A stretch of DNA of 33,557 bases from Thermogemmatispora sp. (lineage in GTDB: Bacteria > Chloroflexota > Ktedonobacteria > Ktedonobacterales > Ktedonobacteraceae), in the NCBI RefSeq assembly GCF_019683635.1, contig NZ_JADGIA010000033.1, positions 1 through 33,557 of the forward strand, read 5' to 3'. The position numbers were made by a program, and so were the translations under genes. The notes below the pieces were generated by a model. That model was given only the letters and a program-made list of their open reading frames with translations. It did not search any database and was not told the DNA's origin. Position 1 is the first letter of the stretch; the number at the start of each line of letters is the position of its first letter. Positions 8,674 through 17,708 of the stretch are shown in pieces.

Positions 8674-11600
8674 ATGAGAGCGGAACGACATCCACAGGCC
8701 CTCGTAAGCGTACAAAAACTGGGAGGCAGGGCTACAGCTCTGCGACAACTCGCCTGGCCGCTGCTAGCGGGGACTTTGGCCGCCACAGCTGGCTTTGCTG
8801 TTGAGCTGGCGCTGTACTGGCTGCAGATAATGGCCGCCCACTGGCCGCTAGGGCGGGGAGATGCCCGTCAGCCTGTCTGGTTGCTGTCTTTTGCTTCCTG
8901 GCTTCCTTCGCTCTCCTTCGGTGGATGGTGGCCGCTGGCCATTCCTGTAGGGGTCGGCCTCGTTGTCTTTGTGATCACTGGCCTGCTACGCCGCCCGCTG
9001 GCCCTCCGCGCCTATGCCCGAGCTGCGCGTTCCTCCCTGGCAGATCCGCTGGCTATACTCCCGTTGTCAACTGCCTCTGGCATCTATGAAACGGCGCTCG
9101 CTTATTATCAGGATATCACTGATCAGAGTGCTCTGCCATATAAACAGGACCTCTCTTTCTCCGCTTTGCTGCAAGAGCCATCTGCTCAGCTGCTGCTGCT
9201 AGGCACTTCAGGGGCTGGGAAAACTTTTGCTCTCTCCATGCTACTGAGATCTACTCTCGATGCTTTCCTCCGCAATAGAGGAAAAGATACGAGATTGCCT
9301 GTCTACCTCTCTCTAGAGCACTATAGCCTCTATCTTAATAGGCGGTCATCGATGGTGTTCCCAGCTGAGTCAGAAGTGGAGGAGGGAGGGCAGGGCATAG
9401 GTGGGAGGATGAAGGAGGGTGAGGAGGGCAAGGAAGCAGCCTCTCAAAAACCGGCGCTGGTTGGCCTGCAGCCAGAGGCCACCCTTTTTGACTTCCTCCT
9501 GGAGAGCCAGGCCCCTGGTCTGCGCCATCTGCGGCCCTATCTGAGCCAGCTGGCGGAGCGTGGGCAGCTACTGCTCCTCTGCGATGATTTCCACCTGATC
9601 GAGGCAGCTTTCCGCGAGGCCGTCATCGCTGAGCTGAGCTATCTCATGAGTCAGACAGGTAATCGCCTGGTGGTAAGCGCCTGCGATCTGGCTCATGACG
9701 CTCTGCCGCAGTTGGAACGCTTGTTGACGGAAGGAGAGATGGCCTGTGCTGTCCTTACTCCGCTCTCGCCCGCGTTAGTCCGTCGCTTTGTTGAGCAGGC
9801 GCTGCGGGAGCAGCAGATTGTGACGCGGCGACAGTACACCGCTGGCCAGATTATGCGTGCGCTCGAAGATAGTCGCCTGCGCTATCTGTGTAGTGTGCCG
9901 CTCACCCTCTTTAGCTTTCTGGAGATTCTGGATACGCTCGATTTGGGGAACCCTGAGCAGTTCGATAGTCGTGGCCGCCTTCTCACTCATTTATTACACC
10001 TCTTGCTGATGCGGGAGTTGCGGCAAAAGCGTTGGCGTCGGGGCAAGCGCGGCCTGACAGAAGAAGAATTAGTGGCGCTGCTCCGCCGGCTGGCCTGGGC
10101 GCTCTATCTGAGCGGTGCGCACAATCTCATCGTTCTGCCCTCGGCCCAAGGGCGTCGTCAGAAAACGGCGGCCCGTGCCGCTGCTCTGGCTCTGCCTCGC
10201 TGGCTCGAAGAGAATCGCTCGATCCTATCGCGACAAGAGTTGGTTCTGCCGGAGGATCTCCAGGCTCCCCTGGTTGGGCCGTCGCTCCTGGAACACCAGC
10301 TTGCCTGTCTGGAGGCTGCCGGTCTGCTAGTGCTTGGCGGCGATTGTCTGCGCTTCCGTCACCTCTGGCTCGTGGAGTACCTGGTGGCCTCTGTCTTACT
10401 AGAGGTTGATCAGGAGACAAGCCAGGGAGTAGAGGGACGGCAGGCTGTCCTCGCGCTATGCTGTAGTGATGCTGCGCGCTGGGCGGGTCCAGTCGCGCTG
10501 TGGGCGGGCATTATCGATGAACCTCTCGATCTAGCGGAGCGCTTTGCAGGCTTGGGCGAAGCTCATCCCTCCTCTGCTGTGGCTGCTGGAGCTTTGGCGT
10601 TAATCTGTGTCGGTGTTGCCTGGGGGCCCCCGCGTTCAATGGCCGACGAGCCGCTGGGCCTGCCACCTCGCCTCTTACGCTTGCTCAGTGGTATCCTGCG
10701 CGATCCGGCAGGAGTTGAGCAGCTCGCTCGTCTGATTGGGCGGTTCGCCGCAGAAGGCACTCTGGAGATCTATCAGGGATTGTTGCCGACCGTGATGGTG
10801 CCTGGTATTGAAAACCTGCTGCGGCTCTGCGACCAGAAGTTGCTGTTGGATCGCTTCTTCGATTATCTCTACGAGGTCATCGACCTGCCTGCCTATGATA
10901 GCCAGGTCCGGCGTCTCATTCCCGTTTTAGGGCGCCTGGGTGAAGAGGTTATCCCCTATGCTGCCGAATTGCTGCGGCCAGCAGCCGATCATTCGTTACG
11001 CCTGCGGGTGGCAGCGGTGCGTATTCTCGCTCGCTGCGATGCGCAGCAGGCGGTAGACCCTCTGCTTGATTGCCTTGCCGATAGCGAGCAGGTGATCGTC
11101 GAGGGGGCGCTCAAGGCGCTGGTTCGCCTCGGCCCAACACGGGCCTTGGGGCCACTGCTCGACGCCTTAGAGCAGTATCTGCCCAGTGGCACGGCGGCGC
11201 GTCAGGTGCAGCGGGCCATCCTAGTGGTACTTGACTATTTTCTCAGCGAGACCGATGCGCAGCGTGCGCTTTCCGAGGAGCAGCGGAAGCGAGTGCTCAC
11301 TGCGGTCTGCCCTCTCCTGTCTGGGCAGCAGCCACCCGAGGTACAGCGGGCGGCGCGTGATCTGCTGACTCGTCAGTTGCAGCGGGAGCCGCAGCCCGAG
11401 AGCGTTCAGCTTCTCATCCAGGCCCTGGCCAGTGCAGACGAGCTGCTGGTGCGCAACGCCATTCGTGTCCTGCAGCAGGGAGATGCGCGCCTGACGCCTT
11501 TGCTCCTGAAGCAGTTAGAAAGCCAGAGCACCGATGTCGTACGGGCCCGCCTGGTCGAGGTGCTCGGCGGCATCCGCGATCTGCAGGCTTTGCCCCTGCT

Positions 11601-14115
11601 GCTCAAGCTTCTGGCCGACACTTCGCCCCTGGTGCGCCAGCAAGTGGGGATCGCTTTGCAGCACGCCTATGTGCCCGAGAGTATTCCGGGCCTGATCGAG
11701 CTGGTGCTGCATGGCAAGGAAGAGCAGGTAGCCAGTCTGGCGGCGCGTATCCTCAGCGGGATGGGCGAAGAGGTGATGGAGCCAATTTTGCAGGCTTTGC
11801 CACAGATTGTACCCGGTCGTACCCAGCTGCTGATTCAAGTACTCGAAGAGTTAGATGATCCGCGCGTGATCCCGGCGCTGGTCGGCCTGCTGCAGGAGGC
11901 GCGAAGCGAACCGCTGCTGACGGTAGCTATTATCCGGGCCTTGGCACGCTTCGCCGATGGGCAGGTGGTGCCGCCGCTGATCGGTCTACTGGACAGCAAG
12001 GAGACGCTCATCTATGAGGAGGCTATTCTGGCGCTGAGCCGCCTGCGTGAGGTGGCGCTCTCCGATCTCCTGGATGCGCTGGATGTCGAGCCGGAGTGTG
12101 AAACCGTAGTGGCGGCTCGGGTGAGGCGGGCGATTCTTGGTATGGAGCCGTTTCCTGGTGAGCAGCTCATCGCTGTCCTAACCCACGGAAGTGAGGCCCA
12201 GGTCCAGCAGGTGGCGAAAATCTTCCAGGAGCGGGGGGCCGAGGCCGCGCTGCTGCTTGTCCAGCAGCTCTTCCATCCCGATGCACGCACTCGAAGCTAT
12301 GTTCGCCAGATTCTCGATGGTATGGCCGGGCAGGTCCTGGTGCCTGCTCTCCTCGAAGTGCTGAATCGTCCGGCCTGGCGCCCGGTACTGGCCGAATATC
12401 TGGTACGCTATCCAGCTGAGGCCGTGCCTCCTCTCATCAGTCTGCTTGGTGATCCCGAGCGTGGTGATGCCGCGGTCTCGATCCTGCTGCTCTTCGGACC
12501 AGAGATTCTCTCGACCATCATTCCGGGTCTGGCTCAGGAGGATGAGCTGGCACGGCGACGGGCGCAGCAGTTGGTGATCTCGCTCGTGCGCCAACAGCCA
12601 GAAGCCATAGAGCAGGTGGTTCAGCTCTTTGGTCCCTCGTTGCCGCCGCGCGCCTATGAGAGCCTGGTGGCGATCCTGGCTGGCGATCTCGCCGATCTGG
12701 CTGTTCCCGCGCTCCTGGACGGCCTGGGCGATGCCTATCTCCTCGGCGGGGTTTCAGACGTGCTTGCCCGCCTGGCCCGGCGCCGTCTCACACCTGCTGG
12801 ACGTGAGGCGCTGGCGGGGTTGGTGGCGGCTCTCCGCTCCGAGGAGAGGCGGCATGGAGCCGAGATTACCCTGGTCGAGTTGGGCGAGCTGGCAGTTGCT
12901 CCTGTGGGCGAGCTAATCACTGATCCTGACCCCCAGGTAGCGCGCGCCGCTCGACGTATTCTGCGCGATATTGGTACCCCAGCCCTCCCCTTTATCTGGG
13001 CTGCCTGTAGCGACCTGGCTAATCGTCAGCGGCGTGAAGCGGCCCTTGAGATCTTCCGCAGTATGCCGACGCTTGTCATTAAGGATGAGCTTCTGGCTCA
13101 CCTGGCCAGCCGGACAGTGCAGGAAAGCGCAATGGCGGCAACGCTCTTGCAGGAGCGTATCCATGATGAAGCGAACAGCGCTGATCCTTCTCGTCAAGAA
13201 ATGGTTCCGGCTTTGCTGGAGTATGTCCAGCATCCCCAGAGCGATGAACGGCTCTGCCGCCGCATTCTGGCTCTGCTGCTGCTGATGGGAGGAGAGTATA
13301 TCGTCCAGCATCTGGTGCAGGCCCTCTATGAGCATTCGGAGCGTCAGGAACTCTTGATGCGTTGCTTTCTCTTCCTGGGACGAGAGGGCGAGACGGCCCT
13401 GTGGGAGATGTATCATGATCCTGAGACGCCGCCAGATCTGGCCAACCTGGTGGTCAGTATGCTGGGAATGCTGCGGGCCTATCCTGAGATCAGCGAACTG
13501 GCGCTGAGCCTGAGCCAGTATGGTCTCACCCTTAACAAGGAGCGCCTCCAGAGTCCTGATCAGCTGGAGATTTCCCTGCGGGCCCTTGGCGGCCTTCTGG
13601 CTGGAGGCCATTGGAATGTCGAGGCCCTGGAGGAGCTGCGCCAGCGTTTGAAGGAAGGCAGCCCAGAGCGCGATCTGGTGGAGGTCCTTCTGGGCTGGCG
13701 CTATGGGGCCTACATTACTCGCCTGGAAAACGATTTGCAGAGCGTTGAGCAGGCCCACAAGGAGAATATGCGTAATTTGACGGTGCAGCTTCTGCAGGCC
13801 CGTAGCCAACTGAGCGATATGGAGCATGAGCGCGAGAATCTGGAAGAATCACTGAAGAAAGCGCAGCAAGAGCTGGAGGTGGCGCGACAAGAGTTGACTC
13901 GTGTAACACAGGAATATCAACGCCTGCAACAGGAGCAAGGGGCCAGGAGCGAGGAGCTAGAACTGGCTCAGCAGGCCGTTCAGCGTCTCCAGGAACGCTT
14001 GAATGTCGTCACACAAGAGAAGCGCCTACTGCAGGACCAGATCAATCAATTACATGCCCATAATGCTCAGCTTGTTGAGCAGATCAATCTGCTTCAGGGT
14101 GCGGAGAATCCCTGA
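8674..14115 (+). CDS. Membrane-anchored NACHT-like NTPase with HEAT repeats and C-terminal coiled coil (1813 aa)
   Basis: Domain order: two hydrophobic segments at about 28-56 and 84-104 (membrane anchor); a P-loop NTPase with Walker A GTSGAGKT (177-184) and a Walker B-like LLLLCDDFHLIE (299-310); an STAND/NACHT-style helical region with WxxxxGLTEEELVALLRRLAWALYL-type winged-helix features; then from about 690 to 1640 an array of HEAT-like repeats (units such as VIPALVGLLQEA, VVPPLIGLLDSKE, AVPPLISLLGDPE); and a charged Gln/Glu/Leu-rich coiled coil over about the last 130 residues. A Gly/Glu low-complexity insert (231-256) separates Walker A and B. STAND proteins are ATP-driven signalling switches that sense through their repeat arrays and oligomerise; prokaryotic ones include antiphage and regulatory proteins. 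No effector enzyme domain is visible, so function is unassigned. It is a single gene with no same-strand partner close by. Confidence 0.8.
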   Translation: MRAERHPQALVSVQKLGGRATALRQLAWPLLAGTLAATAGFAVELALYWLQIMAAHWPLGRGDARQPVWLLSFASWLPSLSFGGWWPLAIPVGVGLVVFVITGLLRRPLALRAYARAARSSLADPLAILPLSTASGIYETALAYYQDITDQSALPYKQDLSFSALLQEPSAQLLLLGTSGAGKTFALSMLLRSTLDAFLRNRGKDTRLPVYLSLEHYSLYLNRRSSMVFPAESEVEEGGQGIGGRMKEGEEGKEAASQKPALVGLQPEATLFDFLLESQAPGLRHLRPYLSQLAERGQLLLLCDDFHLIEAAFREAVIAELSYLMSQTGNRLVVSACDLAHDALPQLERLLTEGEMACAVLTPLSPALVRRFVEQALREQQIVTRRQYTAGQIMRALEDSRLRYLCSVPLTLFSFLEILDTLDLGNPEQFDSRGRLLTHLLHLLLMRELRQKRWRRGKRGLTEEELVALLRRLAWALYLSGAHNLIVLPSAQGRRQKTAARAAALALPRWLEENRSILSRQELVLPEDLQAPLVGPSLLEHQLACLEAAGLLVLGGDCLRFRHLWLVEYLVASVLLEVDQETSQGVEGRQAVLALCCSDAARWAGPVALWAGIIDEPLDLAERFAGLGEAHPSSAVAAGALALICVGVAWGPPRSMADEPLGLPPRLLRLLSGILRDPAGVEQLARLIGRFAAEGTLEIYQGLLPTVMVPGIENLLRLCDQKLLLDRFFDYLYEVIDLPAYDSQVRRLIPVLGRLGEEVIPYAAELLRPAADHSLRLRVAAVRILARCDAQQAVDPLLDCLADSEQVIVEGALKALVRLGPTRALGPLLDALEQYLPSGTAARQVQRAILVVLDYFLSETDAQRALSEEQRKRVLTAVCPLLSGQQPPEVQRAARDLLTRQLQREPQPESVQLLIQALASADELLVRNAIRVLQQGDARLTPLLLKQLESQSTDVVRARLVEVLGGIRDLQALPLLLKLLADTSPLVRQQVGIALQHAYVPESIPGLIELVLHGKEEQVASLAARILSGMGEEVMEPILQALPQIVPGRTQLLIQVLEELDDPRVIPALVGLLQEARSEPLLTVAIIRALARFADGQVVPPLIGLLDSKETLIYEEAILALSRLREVALSDLLDALDVEPECETVVAARVRRAILGMEPFPGEQLIAVLTHGSEAQVQQVAKIFQERGAEAALLLVQQLFHPDARTRSYVRQILDGMAGQVLVPALLEVLNRPAWRPVLAEYLVRYPAEAVPPLISLLGDPERGDAAVSILLLFGPEILSTIIPGLAQEDELARRRAQQLVISLVRQQPEAIEQVVQLFGPSLPPRAYESLVAILAGDLADLAVPALLDGLGDAYLLGGVSDVLARLARRRLTPAGREALAGLVAALRSEERRHGAEITLVELGELAVAPVGELITDPDPQVARAARRILRDIGTPALPFIWAACSDLANRQRREAALEIFRSMPTLVIKDELLAHLASRTVQESAMAATLLQERIHDEANSADPSRQEMVPALLEYVQHPQSDERLCRRILALLLLMGGEYIVQHLVQALYEHSERQELLMRCFLFLGREGETALWEMYHDPETPPDLANLVVSMLGMLRAYPEISELALSLSQYGLTLNKERLQSPDQLEISLRALGGLLAGGHWNVEALEELRQRLKEGSPERDLVEVLLGWRYGAYITRLENDLQSVEQAHKENMRNLTVQLLQARSQLSDMEHERENLEESLKKAQQELEVARQELTRVTQEYQRLQQEQGARSEELELAQQAVQRLQERLNVVTQEKRLLQDQINQLHAHNAQLVEQINLLQGAENP

Positions 14116-14192
14116 ATGCTGGCGGCAGACTGCCGGCCACTGCTGGTGATAGGAGGAACGCACAGGTAGAACCCGGCTGGGTGTCCCCGGCG

Positions 14193-14234
14193 CCGGACCG
14201 GACCGGGCTGGGCTGGACCGGACCGGTCCGGACC
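14193..14234. repeat. GGACC-rich short repeat cluster
   Basis: In 42 bases GGACC occurs five times and GGTCC once, arranged as two direct copies (CCGGACCGGACC and TGGACCGGACC) and overlapping palindromes such as GGACCGGTCC. The cluster lies between the convergent ends of the NACHT-HEAT gene and dcd. It may fold on either strand and help termination; a function is not shown. Confidence 0.5.
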
Positions 14235-14320
14235 AACCCCCTCCTGCTTCTGAGAAGCGCGAAGGTGGGGCGCTGTGGATTGGATAACGCAGGTGGCGAT
14301 GGCCGGGCTGGTCCGGTTGG

Positions 14321-14935
14321 TTAGACCTCGTGCTCGGTTTCCAGGTGACGCCGGCGGTGTTGGCTGTAGAGAGCGTAGTCCCAGTCCAGATACGCTTTAG
14401 GCAGCATATCCTCGGGAGACCATTCCTGCTGCTGCCCATATTTCCCCTGATATTCCTTGAGCGTCTCGCCGACGTACTCGAAGGTGATCTGGCAGATGCG
14501 GAAGCCGACGGGAACAACAATGGTCGTCATGGTATGGTTGCTGATCTCCATTGTCCAGCGGCTGATATAGCCTACGTCGCCCACACCGGCGCAGCGGCAG
14601 ACCGAGAGGCCTGAGCGAGCGACTGTACTGCGTGCGTACATTTTCCCCAGGTAGCCATTGCGACCACCGATGATCTCTTGCGTATGGGCGAGAATGGTTG
14701 TCCCTGGGCGAATGGCAATCTGGCCGTTCTTGGCGCGACGTGGCTCGCCCCAGTAGCGTCGGATCTCCTCCGGGTTGTCTAGATGCAGGATCTCAACGTT
14801 CGCATCGCCCTGAAAGTACCACTCACCCAGACGGCAATCATAGGAGTTGGTTCCGAGCTGGCGCTCGTCGAAAGGTTCGATAACAATGTTGCCGCGTGCA
14901 AGCTCCTCTTTGATGCGCTTATCGGATAGCAGCAT
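14321..14935 (-). CDS. dcd: dCTP deaminase
   Basis: A 204-residue trimeric-dUTPase-fold enzyme. dCTP deaminases convert dCTP to dUTP (or, in bifunctional forms, to dUMP) and feed thymidylate synthesis in the cytoplasm. Visible family segments are SDKRIKEEL at the start, GTNSYDCRLG (28-37), ARSTVARSGL (101-110, matching the conserved RSSxAR nucleotide-binding motif) and WTMEISN with Glu130 in the position of the catalytic Glu. Length is close to the family norm. Whether it is mono- or bifunctional cannot be read safely from sequence. GGAGG lies 12 bases upstream of ATG 14935. It is about 120 bases downstream of the exonuclease-UvrC-like gene on the same strand; a shared DNA-metabolism theme is possible but not proven. 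Confidence 0.88.
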   Translation of the reverse strand: MLLSDKRIKEELARGNIVIEPFDERQLGTNSYDCRLGEWYFQGDANVEILHLDNPEEIRRYWGEPRRAKNGQIAIRPGTTILAHTQEIIGGRNGYLGKMYARSTVARSGLSVCRCAGVGDVGYISRWTMEISNHTMTTIVVPVGFRICQITFEYVGETLKEYQGKYGQQQEWSPEDMLPKAYLDWDYALYSQHRRRHLETEHEV

Positions 14936-15057
14936 AGATGATCATTTCCTCCGCGCTGGATGAACTGGCTCTACGAACCACCGCCATGATCTAACTCCTG
15001 GCCTGGACTGCTCAGGGGCTGGCGGGAAGGAAGAGCGATGATGTAGCTGCTATGGTA

Positions 15058-17217
15058 TCACATCTGAGCCATTTTGTCTCGCGCCTGGCCGTCTGGTCCC
15101 AGTTCGTATGACTGGGCGAGCGGACCAGGCCCTCGCTGCTGGGCGCAAAGCGTTTGCCAGATAGCTTCAATCAGCTGCTCCCTGGCCTGCGCCTCCGCCA
15201 GAGCCTGGGAGGTGAGAGAGAAGAAGGCATGGTCCTGGCTATGGCGCTTGATCCAGCGGCTGATGATCATGATCTGGTCGATCTCCGCCTGCCCTACGGT
15301 AGTAGGTGGAGCTGGCAGGGCCGCAGCCCTGGCGAGTAAATGGCCCAGCGCCTGGCGCGTGGCCTGCTCCTCGTGAGGAACTCGTTGTAGTTCAAGCAGA
15401 CGACCGTGACGGATTAGAAAAAGCTCGTTGTGGCCCTCCCAGGCTGAAGGATAGGCGATGAGCAGATTATTGGCGGCAACGGCACTGCTGATCAGGCGCT
15501 GACTGAGGAGAACCTCCTCGGCGCTCTGGAGCATGTCACGTAGGCGGGCGGCCCGTTCGTAGTGCAGGGCCTGGGCGGCTTCCTCCATCTGGTGACGCAC
15601 ACGGGCCAATAGCTCGGGGCGCTTCCCCGCCAGGAAGGCGCAGACCTCCTCGATCATCTGTCGGTAATGGCCTGGATCGGCCTGACCACTGCAAGGGGCC
15701 AGGCAGCGACCCAGGTGGTAGCGGAGACATGGCGCGCTGGGCGCTCCTGCTGGGGGCAAGGGACGGGTACAGGTGGCCAGTGGAAAAAGGCGCTCAAGCA
15801 GCTCCAGCGTCAGGGCCAGGCTGCGCTCGCTGCGAAAGGGTCCGAAATAGCAGGCCCCGTCGGCCCCTGGCTCGCGGGTAATGACAACGCGCGGGAAAGG
15901 CTGGTGCACGTCGATCTTGAGAAACGGATAGCGCGCGTACTCGCGCAGCTGGATGTTATAAGGAGGCTGCAGCTCCTTGATCAGCTGGGACTCGACGAGC
16001 AGCGCCTCTAGTTCGGAGCCGAGAGGACGCGTCTCAATGGCCTGCACTTGCTGGAGCAGACCATCGATTCTGGGCCTGACGCCTGGTCGGTGGTGATAGT
16101 AGGAGGCCAGGCGCGTCTTTAAGCAGCGGGCCTTACCGACGTAGAGCACGTGGCCCGCTCCATCTTTCATCAGGTAAACGCCAGGCTGCGCGGGGAACGT
16201 GCGTCGCCAGGCAGGATTAAGCCAAAGCGTGCCTGAGAGTGGTGACCAGACGGAGGGCCCAGGTCTCCGCTTGGCCGAGGGCCTTCCTGCCTGTTGGGAC
16301 TCAGCGCGCTGTTCTGGCTGGCCTGGAACGCTGAGGGGCCTGATCTGCCCTGTGCTCAGCTCTTCCCGCTCAGTTGGAGCAGGCTGCAGATACTGCAGGA
16401 GTTGCCCATAGGTCGTTAAACCCTCCTGACGGGCCAGCCGCAGCAGCTTGACAAAGACCTTTGCGGTTGCCTCAGCGTCTGCCAGCGCCCGATGAGGAGT
16501 CGTCAGTGGAACGTGCAGCCGGCGGGCTAGTGCCGCTAGGCCAAAGCGGCGCTGATCGGGCAGGAGACGGCGAGCCAGGATCGGCACATCGATCCCTGCC
16601 AGGGGCAGCCGCGCATTGAGGGAAGCCGCCTCGTAGGCGAGGAAATGTAGATCGAAGCCCAGGTTATGGCCGACCAGGATGGCGCCAGTGCAGAAACGTA
16701 GCAGCTCGGGCAGGACCAGCTCGATCGCAGGGGCTGCCGCCAGACTTTGCTCATCGATACCAGTTAATCGTACAACGGCGGCAGGTACGGGCCGCTCAGG
16801 ATTCACCAGGCTGTGAAACTGTCCACTCAACAGCTCGCCTCGTAGGCGCCAGGCCCCAAGCTCAATGATGCGATCGCGCCCCGGTCTCAGGCCAGTGGTC
16901 TCGGTATCCAGGACGACAAAGTCAAGATGCTCCAGTTCGCCTTGCCAGAGACTCCAGATGGCCGGCTGCCAGCGTCCTGCAGGATCGCGCTCAAAAAGGT
17001 CCGAGCTTGCCAGCAGCTGAGTGAGCGACTGGCGCGAAGGAAGCTCTAAGGCCAGCTTCGCCCGCTCCCGCAGTCCTTGAACGAGCCTCTCCTCGTCCAG
17101 CGGCTCCCCTGCCTCCTGGAGCAGGGCGTAGATCTCTCGTAAGATGTGACCAGAGCCGGCTCCGGCTATTGGCTCTGGCTCCTCAGCATAGTGCAATGAT
17201 GGCCTCGACCTTGACAT
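15058..17217 (-). CDS. DEDDh exonuclease (DnaQ-like) fused to UvrC-like GIY-YIG nuclease
   Basis: A 719-residue fusion. Residues ~20-95 form a helical, winged-helix-like N-terminal region. Residues ~98-265 are a DnaQ-type 3'-5' exonuclease: DTETTG (104-109), GHNLGFDLHFL (183-193) and HRALADAEA (242-250) supply the DEDDh metal ligands. A Pro/Gln-rich linker (~280-330) follows. Residues ~340-425 are a GIY-YIG domain (PGVYLMKD, VLYVGKA, catalytic Glu409 in LLVESQLIKELQPPYN). Next come a UvrC-like Cys cluster (CTRPLPPAGAPSAPCLRYHL, then GRCLAPC) and a UVR-like helix pair (HYERAARLRDMLQSAEE). The RNase H-like C-terminal nuclease of true UvrC is absent, so it resembles a Cho-type incision enzyme joined to a proofreading-type exonuclease. 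Such fusions are known in Actinobacteria and Chloroflexota. A role in DNA repair is inferred. No good ribosome site is seen before ATG 17217. Confidence 0.87.
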   Translation of the reverse strand: MSRSRPSLHYAEEPEPIAGAGSGHILREIYALLQEAGEPLDEERLVQGLRERAKLALELPSRQSLTQLLASSDLFERDPAGRWQPAIWSLWQGELEHLDFVVLDTETTGLRPGRDRIIELGAWRLRGELLSGQFHSLVNPERPVPAAVVRLTGIDEQSLAAAPAIELVLPELLRFCTGAILVGHNLGFDLHFLAYEAASLNARLPLAGIDVPILARRLLPDQRRFGLAALARRLHVPLTTPHRALADAEATAKVFVKLLRLARQEGLTTYGQLLQYLQPAPTEREELSTGQIRPLSVPGQPEQRAESQQAGRPSAKRRPGPSVWSPLSGTLWLNPAWRRTFPAQPGVYLMKDGAGHVLYVGKARCLKTRLASYYHHRPGVRPRIDGLLQQVQAIETRPLGSELEALLVESQLIKELQPPYNIQLREYARYPFLKIDVHQPFPRVVITREPGADGACYFGPFRSERSLALTLELLERLFPLATCTRPLPPAGAPSAPCLRYHLGRCLAPCSGQADPGHYRQMIEEVCAFLAGKRPELLARVRHQMEEAAQALHYERAARLRDMLQSAEEVLLSQRLISSAVAANNLLIAYPSAWEGHNELFLIRHGRLLELQRVPHEEQATRQALGHLLARAAALPAPPTTVGQAEIDQIMIISRWIKRHSQDHAFFSLTSQALAEAQAREQLIEAIWQTLCAQQRGPGPLAQSYELGPDGQARDKMAQM

Positions 17218-17708
17218 GTGGCGCTGCTGCTGGTGACCGGCCTCTTTTCAGATAGCCTTGAGAGAAGCAAAGAGGATAATGGCGAGCACTGCTCTCACAT
17301 CCTGCCGATACCAGAGAGGATAGCACCAGGGATCTGAACTGACAAGAGCACGAGCCAGCAGGCACCGGCACCTCTAGATAGCGCTCCTCTTCCGCTTGCG
17401 CAGTGGTCTGTATCCTGTCTGGCCTGGCCTGCTGCAGCCAGCCGAGGCGAGGCATAGGACGAGGACGGCTCGCATTAGAGTCGCAGCGGATGAAGCTGCC
17501 CCAGCGCTCTTACTGGAACGCAGCCCGGCAGGCCAGTCAGCGAGATGGTATACTGATCCTATACTGCTCACCCGGGCGCCTGCTCTTCACGTCTGTCGGT
17601 GGCTGCCTGAAGATGCCCAGCCAGCCGTTGTGCTATGCTCGGAATCCTTAGCAGCAAGCGAGAAGAGCGTTATTGCTTAACATAATCTCTACCAGTGAGA
17701 AGTTGAAG
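17218..17708. other. Divergent intergenic region, exonuclease-UvrC-like / dehydratase genes
   Basis: No supported gene in about 490 bases. Two tandem -10-like boxes, TATACT at 17549-17554 (with an extended TGG in front) and TATACT at 17560-17565, point toward the dehydratase gene. Open frames here have no recognisable product. Confidence 0.4.
17546..17565 (+). promoter_or_regulatory. Tandem -10 boxes, probable promoter of the dehydratase gene
   Basis: TGGTATACT at 17546-17554 fits an extended -10 element; a second TATACT follows at 17560-17565. No good -35 hexamer is seen, which an extended -10 can tolerate. The leader to ATG 17709 would be about 140-150 bases. Confidence 0.4.

Noticed and set aside
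12913..13827. 304-codon open frame on the minus strand
   Set aside because: It is a shadow of the HEAT-repeat coding region; long antisense frames are expected opposite GC-rich, Leu/Glu/Gln-rich repeats.
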